Assembly: GCA_037444845.1 (NCBI GenBank)
Contig: JBBILQ010000016.1
Coordinates: 1 to 42,391, forward strand
From: JARYMI01 sp037444845
GTDB taxonomy: Bacteria; Acidobacteriota; Aminicenantia; Aminicenantales; UBA8522
Reading direction: 5' to 3'
DNA length: 42,391 nucleotides
Shown here in pieces: positions 24,821 through 32,046 of this stretch. Each line of letters starts with the position of its first letter. The first letter of the stretch is position 1. A program made the translations under genes and the position numbers. Under the pieces are notes generated by a model that made no database searches, was not told where the DNA came from, and saw nothing but the letters and a program-made list of their open reading frames with translations.

Positions 24821-25585
24821 ATGGCCACGAATAGAATAATGGGAACGGTCCTACTGGAGGACCGTCCCCAATACGAGGTCAGGCTCGAGGTCTTCGAAGG
24901 CCCTCTCGACCTCCTCCTTTTCCTCATCCGCAAGAAAAAAATCGACGTCCATAATATCCCCATCGCTGTCATCACTCGTGAATACTTAGACTGCCTCCAG
25001 CGAAAAGAGAGGATCAACCTCGACCGGGAGGCGGAATTCTTGCTCATGGCAGCCCTGCTCATCCACATCAAATCGCAGATGCTGTTGCCCCGGGAAGAAC
25101 CTTTCCCGGAGGAGGACCCCCGTCGATTCCTGGTCGACCAACTCTTGGAGTACCAGAAAATTAAGGCCGCCTGCGCCATCCTCAAAGAAAAAGAGGAAGA
25201 GCAGTCACTCTTCTGGACGAGAGAAGGGCTGCCGCCGCTCGCCGAAGCGGGTGACGTTGACCTGGCTGAGGTCTCCCTTTTTGACCTGGCCGAGACATTT
25301 TTCAGCTTGATGAAAAGGAAAGAAGGAGAAAATTTCAGGCTCGTCAAAGGCAAGTCCGTCTCGATCGAGAACAAGATGAAAGAAATTGTCCGCCTGCTCG
25401 AAGAGGAGTCGGTGCTGGATTTCCTCGAATATTTCAGCCGACAGGAAACTCTGGAAGAGGCCATCGTGTCCTTTTTCAGCCTGCTCGAGCTCATCAAGGC
25501 CCGGATGGTCCTGGCCATCCAGGAGCAGCTTTTTCATTCGATTAAGGTCTGGCTTCGGAAGGACGTGGCGAGAAAAGGAAAATGA
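24821..25585 (+). CDS. scpA: Segregation and condensation protein A (kleisin)
   Basis: Kleisin subunit of the SMC-ScpAB condensin; 254 residues. The family start EVRLEVFEGPLDLLLFLI is at about residue 19, followed by the helical linker and a C-terminal winged-helix (about 175-250, with VSFFSLLELIKARMVLAIQ) that binds the SMC head. The first 17 residues (MATNRIMGTVLLEDRPQ) are not part of the family and are encoded by a 29-bp hairpin element (24841-24869) related to one at 31038-31069. The gene starts 2 bp after the M50 gene and overlaps scpB by 4 bp. Confidence 0.95.
   Translation: MATNRIMGTVLLEDRPQYEVRLEVFEGPLDLLLFLIRKKKIDVHNIPIAVITREYLDCLQRKERINLDREAEFLLMAALLIHIKSQMLLPREEPFPEEDPRRFLVDQLLEYQKIKAACAILKEKEEEQSLFWTREGLPPLAEAGDVDLAEVSLFDLAETFFSLMKRKEGENFRLVKGKSVSIENKMKEIVRLLEEESVLDFLEYFSRQETLEEAIVSFFSLLELIKARMVLAIQEQLFHSIKVWLRKDVARKGK
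24841..24869. repeat. REP-like palindrome inside the 5' end of scpA
   Basis: Arms GGGAACGGTCCT (24841-24852) and AGGACCGTCCCC (24858-24869) pair at 11 of 12 positions around the loop ACTGG. The core GGGACGGTCC recurs at 31040-31049. It lies in frame and codes for part of a non-conserved N-terminal extension of ScpA. Confidence 0.6.
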
Positions 25586-26136
25586 CACCGGGTCTTAAAG
25601 AGATCATCGAGTCGCTCGTTTTCATCTCGCTCGAACCGCTCACGCTCGAAAAACTCAAAGAGGCTTTGGCCGACTTCCCTGCCGCCGAGGTAGAGGAAGC
25701 GCTAACCGATCTCGTCCGCTCATACAGCGATGGAAGCAGAGGAATCCAGGTCATCCAGACCGGCGGAGGCTACATTTTTTCAACGCGACCCGAGTGCGAC
25801 CCCTGGGTCAGGCGTCTCCTCAAGATCGACCGGAAGAGCAAGCTCTCAGGAGCCGCGATGGAAACGCTGTCCATCATCGCCTACCATCAGCCCATTACTT
25901 CGTCGGAGATCCAGGCGCTCCGCGGCGTGGATTCTTCCTACACGCTTAAAACCCTCCTCGAGAAGAGGATGATCAGGATTGTCGGCAGGAAGAACAGCCC
26001 GGGACGGCCGTTGATCTACCGGACAACGGACCGTTTTCTCGCCCATTTCGGACTGAACAGCCTCGAGGACCTGCCCACGGAGGAAGAAATTGCCAGAATC
26101 CTCGGCGAAGAAAAAACAAGCGAACCGGAACCATGA
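25582..26136 (+). CDS. scpB: Segregation and condensation protein B
   Basis: Dimeric winged-helix partner of ScpA in the SMC condensin; 184 residues, typical length. Conserved passages are LVFISLEPLTLEKL, the AAMETLSIIAYHQPITSSEI block (first part of the second winged helix) and RPLIYRTTDRFLAHFGL near the end. The start overlaps the scpA stop (ATGA). Its 3' end overlaps the gamma-glutamyltranspeptidase gene by 47 bp and contains that gene's Shine-Dalgarno. Confidence 0.95.
   Translation: MTPGLKEIIESLVFISLEPLTLEKLKEALADFPAAEVEEALTDLVRSYSDGSRGIQVIQTGGGYIFSTRPECDPWVRRLLKIDRKSKLSGAAMETLSIIAYHQPITSSEIQALRGVDSSYTLKTLLEKRMIRIVGRKNSPGRPLIYRTTDRFLAHFGLNSLEDLPTEEEIARILGEEKTSEPEP
26079..26086 (+). promoter_or_regulatory. 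Shine-Dalgarno for ggt inside scpB
   Basis: GGAGGAAG at 26079-26086, 3 bp before the TTG at 26090. It supports a TTG start embedded in scpB and translational coupling; the nearby ATG at 26133 is out of frame with ggt. Confidence 0.5.
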
Positions 26137-27865
26137 TCTTTGGCGCAGGCTGACGGCGACAGGCTGCCGCTTGCTCCTGGTTGTGGTCAGTCTTTTCTTT
26201 TCCTGCCAGCGCCAGGCGATTGTCCAGAAAGCGCCCCCCGCTGACCGCCACCTGCCCTACAATTTCGTCGGCCGGAACGGTCTGGTCGTGGCTGCCAACC
26301 CGCTGGCCGCCGAAGCCGGGCTGGCAATGCTCAAAAGCGGCGGCAACGCTGTCGATGCGGCGGTCGCCACAGCTTTCGCCCTGAACGCGGCCGAGCCCTT
26401 CGCTTCCGGGATCGGCGGCGGCGGGTTCATGGTCATCTACCTGGCCCGCAGTCAAAAAGCAACGGTGATTAACTACCGGGAAAAAGCCCCTCAGGGGGCA
26501 TCGCCGACCATGTTCCGCGATAAGGGCGAACAAGAAGGGATGTGGCGCACATCCACAGGCCTCGCTGTCGCTGTGCCCGGAGCTCTGGCCGGCTGGGACC
26601 TGGCTCTCCGAAAATACGGCACCGTATCTCTGGCGCGCGCGGCAGCAAGGGCGATCGAGATCGCCGAGCAGGGGTATGCGGTCAGCCAGACTTTCAGTTC
26701 CATCAACAAGGATGAATACGAAAGACTGGCCGCAAACCTTGGGGAAGGAAGCTGCTATTTGAAAAGAGGCCTCCCCCATGAACCCGGCGACGTCTTCCGC
26801 AATCCCGACCTGGCCCGGACATTCCGGCTCATCATCGCCAAAGGCATCGAGGAATTCTACAGCGGGGACATTGCTCGCCGGGTTGTCGCGGCCGTCCAGG
26901 CCAACCGGGGAATCATGACGCTCGAAGACCTTGCTGATTACAAAGCAGAGGAAGTTGCGCCGCTTCTGGGCACGTATAAAAGCTACGCTCTGGTTACGGC
27001 GCCACCGCCTGCTTCCGGCGGCCTCCATCTCATCCAGCTTCTCAATATTGCCGAGAACTGGCCGGTTAAGGGTTGGGGCCCCAATTCTCCCAGAACCATC
27101 CACCATCTGAGCGAAGCCCTCCGCTTCATCTTCGCCGACCGGGAGCGGCATGTCGGCGATCCCGAGTTTGTCTCCGTTCCTGTGAACAGACTTCTGTCCA
27201 AAGAATATGCCGCCGCCATCGCCTCCCGCATCCTGCCTGACCGCACGCTCGATTCTTATCCTTGCGGCAAGTTTGAAGAAAGCGCAACGGCGCAGGGCAA
27301 CACGACCCACCTCTGCGTCGTCGACAGAGAAGGAAACATCGTCTCTCTGACCCAGTCGATCAATGATTTCTTCGGCCCCGGGATTGTGCCCGAGGGCACG
27401 GGTTTCCTGCTCAACAACCAGATGGCAGATTTTTCTTCCGATCCTGAATCAGTGAACGCGCCGGCGCCGGGACATCGCCCGGTGAGTTCGATGGGGCCGC
27501 TGATCATGTTCAAAGACGGCACGCCCTTGCTTGTCCTTGGCTCGCCCGGCGGCACCCGCATTTTCTCCTCTCTGGCCCAGATCGTCCTCAACGTGACCGA
27601 ATTCGGCATGTCCCTCGATGAAGCCATCGAGGCGCCCCGCTTCTTCTCCTATTCGGTGGCAGGAAAGCCCCGCCCCGTCTCCGTCGAGTCGCGCCTTCCT
27701 GAGGCGACGATCTCAGAGCTCCGCAAAATCGGCCACGAGGTCACAGTAAGGGAAGCCTATGACAAGTACTTCGGCGGCGCCCAGGGAATCATGGTCCTCC
27801 GTGGCAAGAAGATGATCCTTGGCGGCGCCGACTCCAGACGGGACGGTTGGGGCGCCGGCTATTGA
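26090..27865 (+). CDS. ggt: Gamma-glutamyltranspeptidase, lipoprotein type
   Basis: Self-processing N-terminal nucleophile hydrolase that cleaves gamma-glutamyl amides such as glutathione; 591 residues. The N-terminus has a signal peptide with lipobox-like LFFSC (Cys39), so the enzyme is probably anchored on the periplasmic face. The nucleophile is the first Thr of NTTHLCVVD (T405), where the precursor is cut into large and small subunits. Substrate motifs YREKAP, SSMGPLI and GSPGGTRI are intact. It follows scpB with a 47-bp overlap, starting at TTG. The DUF6305/TRAP-like cassette begins 27 bp downstream, suggesting linked release and uptake of products. Confidence 0.95.
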   Translation: MPESSAKKKQANRNHDLWRRLTATGCRLLLVVVSLFFSCQRQAIVQKAPPADRHLPYNFVGRNGLVVAANPLAAEAGLAMLKSGGNAVDAAVATAFALNAAEPFASGIGGGGFMVIYLARSQKATVINYREKAPQGASPTMFRDKGEQEGMWRTSTGLAVAVPGALAGWDLALRKYGTVSLARAAARAIEIAEQGYAVSQTFSSINKDEYERLAANLGEGSCYLKRGLPHEPGDVFRNPDLARTFRLIIAKGIEEFYSGDIARRVVAAVQANRGIMTLEDLADYKAEEVAPLLGTYKSYALVTAPPPASGGLHLIQLLNIAENWPVKGWGPNSPRTIHHLSEALRFIFADRERHVGDPEFVSVPVNRLLSKEYAAAIASRILPDRTLDSYPCGKFEESATAQGNTTHLCVVDREGNIVSLTQSINDFFGPGIVPEGTGFLLNNQMADFSSDPESVNAPAPGHRPVSSMGPLIMFKDGTPLLVLGSPGGTRIFSSLAQIVLNVTEFGMSLDEAIEAPRFFSYSVAGKPRPVSVESRLPEATISELRKIGHEVTVREAYDKYFGGAQGIMVLRGKKMILGGADSRRDGWGAGY

Positions 27866-27892
27866 AACAAAACAAAAATGAAAGGATACAGG

Positions 27893-28456
27893 ATGACTCA
27901 ACGACTCACGGCTTGTCTCGGGTTCGCTCTTCTTCTCTGCTCAGGCGCAGGCCTTTCGGCTGCCCAAAACACGACGGCCGTCTTTGAACAGCCGGTGCTC
28001 ATCACATCGGCCGGGCAGAACGCTGAAGTGCAATTGGCCGCGGTCTTAGCCAAAAGAGCGGGGCTGGGCTATGTCCTTTCCAAGATGGCAACGGCCAGCG
28101 ACCTGCAGAACACGAAAACGCTGACGCTGGTCCTCGGCGCGAGCCTGAAAGGACTGGGAGCGGCCGGGCTGGATGTGGACAAAGAAAGAGAAAGAGTCAG
28201 GACGCTCGTCGCTGAAGCCCAAAAAAGAAACATCCCCATTCTCTGTCTCCATCTGGGCGGAGAAGCCCGACGGGGTCAACAGACCGACGACCTCATCGCT
28301 GAGTTCCTGACCCTGGCCAGGATGGCGATCGTGGTCAAATCAGGAAATAGCGACGGGTTCTTCACGAAAATCTGTCAGGGAAAAAGCATCCCCCTCATCG
28401 AAGTGGAAAAAACCGTGGGCGCCCTCGATCCTCTCCAGAAAGCTTTCAAACAATAA
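27893..28456 (+). CDS. DUF6305-like exported protein
   Basis: Exported protein of 187 residues with a signal peptide (about 1-24, cleaved near LSAAQ). The mature part begins EQPVLITSAGQNAEVQLAAVLAKRAGL, then alternates strands and helices like a Rossmann-type fold (LTLVLGASLKGLG, IPILCLHLGGEAR). I recall this pattern as DUF6305, a family found beside TRAP-type large permeases, but could not check. The ATG at 27893 has AAGGA 6 bp upstream; an ATG at 27878 has no Shine-Dalgarno. Lying 19 bp before a DctM-like gene and lacking a DctP neighbour, it could be the extracytoplasmic substrate receptor or an accessory protein. Confidence 0.7.
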   Translation: MTQRLTACLGFALLLCSGAGLSAAQNTTAVFEQPVLITSAGQNAEVQLAAVLAKRAGLGYVLSKMATASDLQNTKTLTLVLGASLKGLGAAGLDVDKERERVRTLVAEAQKRNIPILCLHLGGEARRGQQTDDLIAEFLTLARMAIVVKSGNSDGFFTKICQGKSIPLIEVEKTVGALDPLQKAFKQ

Positions 28457-28475
28457 AAAGTCATAAAAGGAAGAA

Positions 28476-29744
28476 ATGCCCGAGCACCTCGTCTTTTTCC
28501 TGATGGTGGCCGTTTTTGTCCTCCTGGCCATGGCCGCCAAATTTCCCATCGGCATTGCCCTCGCCCTCTCAGCTCTGGCCGGCTCGCTCGCTGCCGGTCA
28601 AGGGCTCAGCCTCCGGCACCTCGTCGAGGGCAGCTTTGGCTATTTCGACACGATCCTGATCATCCTCACGGCCACCCTGTTTATCAAGATCCTGGAAGCA
28701 TCGGGCATCTTGGACAGCGTGACAGCCCTTCTGCTCAAAACATTCTACAGGAGCCGGGTCATGCTTCTCCTTACCGTCATGCTCATCCTCATGTTCCCGG
28801 GGATGCTCACCGGGTCTTCAACAGCAGCCATCCTCAGCTCTGGCCCGCTCATCGCTCCCGTGATGATGAAGCTGGGCCTGCCCAGGCTAAAGACGGGAGC
28901 ACTCATCTGCATGGGCGGCATTCTTGGCATGATCGCTCCGCCGGTGAACATCCTGATCATGATCATGGGCGGCGGTGTGGATATGCCCTATGTCGGTCTT
29001 ACCCTTCCTCTCCTTCTCGTCATCGTGCCGCTGGCGGTGCTCATGCCGCTTGTCATCGGTTACCGGGACCTGAGGGTTATCGGCCGCGACGAAATGCTGG
29101 CCATCCTTCCGCAGACCCTTTTCCCCAAATATGGGTTCAGACTCTACATCCCTTTTCTCGTCCTCGCTTTTTTCATGGTTTGTCCCGGCCTTTTTCCCAG
29201 GGCTGTCCCGGACATCGGCATTCCCGGTGTCTTCATGGCTGCCAGCTTGGCGGGTATTTTCTGCGGCCGCCCGGTCAACTTTTTCCGGGTCACCCAGAAA
29301 GCCGTCGAGGAGGCAATGCCCATCATGGCCATCCTGGCTGGCGTGGGAATGTTCATCCAGGTCATGACCCTGACGGGCGCCAGAGGATGGACCGTCATGT
29401 CCATCCTCTCCCTGCCTTCCTTCCTCCTTTACCTCGGGATAGCCCTGAGCATGCCCGCCTTCGGCGGCGTCTCGACGTTCGGTTCCGCTTCAATCCTGGG
29501 CATTCCCTTTATGCTCGCCCTGATCAATAAGAATGCCCTCCTCACGTCCTCGGCCCTCTCGACGATCACCAGCCTGGGTGACCTGGTGCCGCCTGCAGCC
29601 ATTTCCGGCCGGTTTGCCGCCCAAGTAATAGGGGAACGCAATTTTTTCAAGATCATCCGCCGCTGCCTTCTGCCGGCGCTCCTCCAGTTGGCCGCGGGGA
29701 TCGGGATGCTCCTCCTGGCGCCGCTTTTGGATAAATTCATTTAG
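28476..29744 (+). CDS. TRAP-type (DctM-like) large permease
   Basis: Polytopic transporter of 422 residues with about 11-12 membrane helices. DctM-like signatures include FPGMLTGSSTAAILSSGPLI in the first half, GGILGMIAPPVNILIMIMGG and, in the second half, GIALSMPAFGGVSTFGSAS and SLGDLVPPAAISG, which are inverted-repeat hairpin motifs of the ion-transporter superfamily. It probably imports an organic acid or acyl-amino acid with Na+ or H+. No DctP or DctQ gene of normal size is nearby; a 47-residue membrane protein 8 bp downstream and a DUF6305-like protein upstream may replace them. Confidence 0.85.
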   Translation: MPEHLVFFLMVAVFVLLAMAAKFPIGIALALSALAGSLAAGQGLSLRHLVEGSFGYFDTILIILTATLFIKILEASGILDSVTALLLKTFYRSRVMLLLTVMLILMFPGMLTGSSTAAILSSGPLIAPVMMKLGLPRLKTGALICMGGILGMIAPPVNILIMIMGGGVDMPYVGLTLPLLLVIVPLAVLMPLVIGYRDLRVIGRDEMLAILPQTLFPKYGFRLYIPFLVLAFFMVCPGLFPRAVPDIGIPGVFMAASLAGIFCGRPVNFFRVTQKAVEEAMPIMAILAGVGMFIQVMTLTGARGWTVMSILSLPSFLLYLGIALSMPAFGGVSTFGSASILGIPFMLALINKNALLTSSALSTITSLGDLVPPAAISGRFAAQVIGERNFFKIIRRCLLPALLQLAAGIGMLLLAPLLDKFI

Positions 29745-29752
29745 AGGAAACC

Positions 29753-29896
29753 ATGCGTCTCATCTATCTTCTGATTGTCTTCACCCTGAGCGTGCATTTG
29801 ACCTGGCATCTCTTCCGCCAGAAAAATTTCTGGAGCCAGGCCTCGACGGTTCTTGTCCTGGCGCTCTTTTTGCTCCGGCTCTTTTTGGTTAAGTAA
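29753..29896 (+). CDS. 47-residue membrane protein in the TRAP-like cassette
   Basis: A very small gene with ATG at 29753, TAA at 29894-29896 and a GAGGAAA Shine-Dalgarno. The product begins MRLIYLLIVFTLSVHLTWHL and ends LFLLRLFLVK; it has two hydrophobic helices (about 2-18 and 31-46) separated by a short polar loop RQKNFWSQ. It fills the 150-bp gap between the permease and the AstE-like gene, 8 and 3 bp from its neighbours, which strongly supports its being real. It could be a minimal small subunit of the permease; that role is inference. Confidence 0.7.
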   Translation: MRLIYLLIVFTLSVHLTWHLFRQKNFWSQASTVLVLALFLLRLFLVK

Positions 29897-29899
29897 GCC

Positions 29900-31033
29900 G
29901 TGAAAGACATCAAGGGAAATAAGCTCTCGGCAGTTTTCTTTTTTCTTTTGACCCTGGCCGTCTGCTTCTTCTCCGGCCGCAGCTTTCTGAGCCTCCATCA
30001 GCCTGAAGGCATCTTCCCCGGAACCGGGCTCACGGAGCAAAAAATGCTCAGCTCCTACTTTCCTGCTCTCATGAACACCCCGGGTGACACGGCTGTGTAT
30101 GTTTTCCGCGGGAAAGAAGAGGGCGGCAGAGTGCTCATCTTAGGCGGAACGCATCCCAATGAGCCCGCCGGGCTTGTCACAGCCGTCCTTCTCATCGAAA
30201 ACATCCGCCTCGAGCGGGGAAGCGTTTTCATCGTCCCCCGGGCCAACGCGAGCGGCTTCAGCCACAGCGACCCGCAGGAGGGCAATCCCCAGCGGTTTGC
30301 CGTGCCGACGCCCTCGGGGCCGAGGCTTTTTCGCCTGGGTTCGCGGCTGACAAACCCCGTCCATCAATGGCCCGACCCGGCTATCTACATCAACCCGGCA
30401 GGCCAGAAGCTCTCCGGAATGGAAGCGCGGAACCTGAACCGCTGCTATCCAGGAAGAGTCAAAGGAAGCCTGACCGAGAAAGTGGCCTGGGCCGTCATGG
30501 AGCTCATCCGAAGGGAGAATATCGACCTCGGCATAGACCTCCACGAGTCGGCGCCGGAGTACCCTGTCATCAACGCCATCGTCTTCCACGAAAACAGCTC
30601 GGAGCTGGCAGCTCTGGCCTTGATGGACATTCAGGCGCAGGGGTTTGACATCCGCCTGGAGGCCTCTCCGGCCAACCTCCGCGGTCTCAGTCACCGCGAG
30701 TGGGGAGACCACACCGGGGTCAACGCTATCCTTCTCGAAACGCCCAACGCCTCCCACGGCAGGCTCAAAGGAAAACCGTCATCGTCGTTGATCGTCGACG
30801 GAAAAGACAAGTTCTACGCCCGGGCTTCCCGGCTCGGCTGGCTCTTCGTTCCCTATGGCGAAGAGGGCATTCCCCTCTCCCTCAGAGTGGCTCGCCACCT
30901 GGCTGCAGTGAAAGCCCTGCTGGCCAGCCTCGAGGCCCTCGAGCCAGAAAAAGGCGTGGTTTTCGGAAACGTTCCGCTGCCTCACCAGGTCATCGAAAAA
31001 AAGCTTGGGACTTTCCTCCATCCTCCTGACTAA
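29900..31033 (+). CDS. Membrane-anchored AstE/aspartoacylase-like zinc hydrolase
   Basis: Predicted extracytoplasmic M14-fold hydrolase of 377 residues starting at GTG 29900. An N-terminal membrane anchor or signal (about 9-26) precedes the zinc domain. Ligands are H85 and E88 in GGTHPNEPAG and H215 in DLHES; N180-R181 (NLNR) would bind substrate carboxylate, and E280 (LLETPN) is a fitting catalytic Glu. This set is that of succinylglutamate desuccinylase/aspartoacylase. Such enzymes release amino acids from N-acyl derivatives; the external location suggests processing before import by the linked TRAP-like permease. The exact substrate is unknown. Confidence 0.85.
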   Translation: MKDIKGNKLSAVFFFLLTLAVCFFSGRSFLSLHQPEGIFPGTGLTEQKMLSSYFPALMNTPGDTAVYVFRGKEEGGRVLILGGTHPNEPAGLVTAVLLIENIRLERGSVFIVPRANASGFSHSDPQEGNPQRFAVPTPSGPRLFRLGSRLTNPVHQWPDPAIYINPAGQKLSGMEARNLNRCYPGRVKGSLTEKVAWAVMELIRRENIDLGIDLHESAPEYPVINAIVFHENSSELAALALMDIQAQGFDIRLEASPANLRGLSHREWGDHTGVNAILLETPNASHGRLKGKPSSSLIVDGKDKFYARASRLGWLFVPYGEEGIPLSLRVARHLAAVKALLASLEALEPEKGVVFGNVPLPHQVIEKKLGTFLHPPD

Positions 31034-31037
31034 AAAA

Positions 31038-31069
31038 TTGGGACGGTCCCCAAGGACGACCGCCCCCAA
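31038..31069. repeat. REP-like palindrome after the AstE-like gene
   Basis: TTGGGACGGTC (31038-31048) can pair with GACCGCCCCCAA (31058-31069) with one mismatch or bulge, loop CCCAAGGAC. It starts 4 bp after a stop codon and shares the GGGACGGTCC core with the element in scpA. It might also serve as a terminator hairpin, though no U-tract follows. Confidence 0.5.
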
Positions 31070-31117
31070 ATGTTCGCTAAGTTCAGATTTTACCTATACT
31101 TATGGTCGGCATCTTGA

Positions 31118-31146
31118 TTGACAAAAGCTATTTTCTGGGATAGTAT
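31118..31146 (+). promoter_or_regulatory. Promoter of the ispH-rpsA operon
   Basis: TTGACA (31118-31123), 17-bp spacer, TAGTAT (31141-31146). The expected start near 31153 leaves a leader of about 15 nt before the ispH ATG at 31168, which has no visible Shine-Dalgarno. Confidence 0.6.
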
Positions 31147-31167
31147 GAAGGCCTGTTTTTTTAATCT

Positions 31168-32046
31168 ATGGATATCATCATCGCTAAGAATTGCGGCCTT
31201 TGTTACGGCGTCAAACGGGCTTTAGACCTGGCCAAAAGAACCCGGCGTCACCAGTCGGGGAACGTCTTCACTCTCGGTGAACTCATCCACAATCCTCAGG
31301 TTATTACCCAATTAGAGAAGCAGGGGATTCATTCAGTTGAAAACCCCGGATCCGTTAAAACTGGCCCGGTTATCATCCGCAGCCACGGTGTCGCTCCCCG
31401 GATCTATGAGCTGCTCGAGCAGAAAAAGGTTAAGATCGTGGATGCCACCTGCCCAATCGTCAAGAAGATTCAGAGGCTGGTGGAACGTCTGACACGGGAA
31501 AACAAAGAAGTTATTATCGTCGGAAACCAGGAGCATCCGGAAATAAAAGGACTGATAGGCTACAGCAGGGGCAAGGGACGGATCATCGAAAACGAGGCCC
31601 AGGTTCAATCGCTCTCCCGCCGCAAGAAAAGAGCTGTCCTGGCCCAGTCCACCCAGGATATCTTTCTTTTCAGCAGGGTTGTCGCCGCGCTGGTAGAGAA
31701 GACCGAATGCCTCGAGGTCCACAACACGATCTGTCACTCCACGCAAACGCGGCAGAAATCCACCTCCGAGCTGGCCGCACAGGTCGATGTGCTGTTCATC
31801 GTCGGGGGGAAATCGAGCTCCAACACGAACAAGCTCTACGAAATCTCAAGGCGCATTCAGCCAAACACTCATTTCATCGAAAGCGCCAGCGAGATCACGC
31901 CGCACATGCTCAGGGGGGCGAAAAAAATCGGCCTTTCCGGAGGAGCCTCAACTCCTCCCGAAGCGATCGAAGAGGCGGTGTCCAGAATCAGAAAAAGTTT
32001 CGACCGTCAATCTCAAAGGGAGAATATCGTTCCATGGCAGAGTTAA
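31168..32046 (+). CDS. ispH: 4-hydroxy-3-methylbut-2-enyl diphosphate reductase
   Basis: Last enzyme of the MEP isoprenoid pathway, reducing HMBPP to IPP and DMAPP with an oxygen-sensitive [4Fe-4S] cluster; 292 residues. The three cluster Cys are C12 (CGLCYGVKRA), C95 (VDATCPIVKK) and C189 (NTICHSTQTRQ). Substrate residues are in IRSHGV, GNQEHPE and GGKSSSNT, and SGGASTPPEAIEE ends the fold. The TQTRQ context and the length match bacterial IspH. It is the first gene of an operon and overlaps rpsA by 13 bp. Confidence 0.97.
   Translation: MDIIIAKNCGLCYGVKRALDLAKRTRRHQSGNVFTLGELIHNPQVITQLEKQGIHSVENPGSVKTGPVIIRSHGVAPRIYELLEQKKVKIVDATCPIVKKIQRLVERLTRENKEVIIVGNQEHPEIKGLIGYSRGKGRIIENEAQVQSLSRRKKRAVLAQSTQDIFLFSRVVAALVEKTECLEVHNTICHSTQTRQKSTSELAAQVDVLFIVGGKSSSNTNKLYEISRRIQPNTHFIESASEITPHMLRGAKKIGLSGGASTPPEAIEEAVSRIRKSFDRQSQRENIVPWQS

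Noticed and set aside
25973..27310. 445-codon minus-strand ORF opposite ggt
   Set aside because: Antisense to gamma-glutamyltranspeptidase motifs; no family features.
31707..32033. Upstream extension of the rpsA frame into ispH
   Set aside because: The extra residues show no S1 similarity and overlap conserved IspH sequence; ATG 32034 fits the S1 family start.
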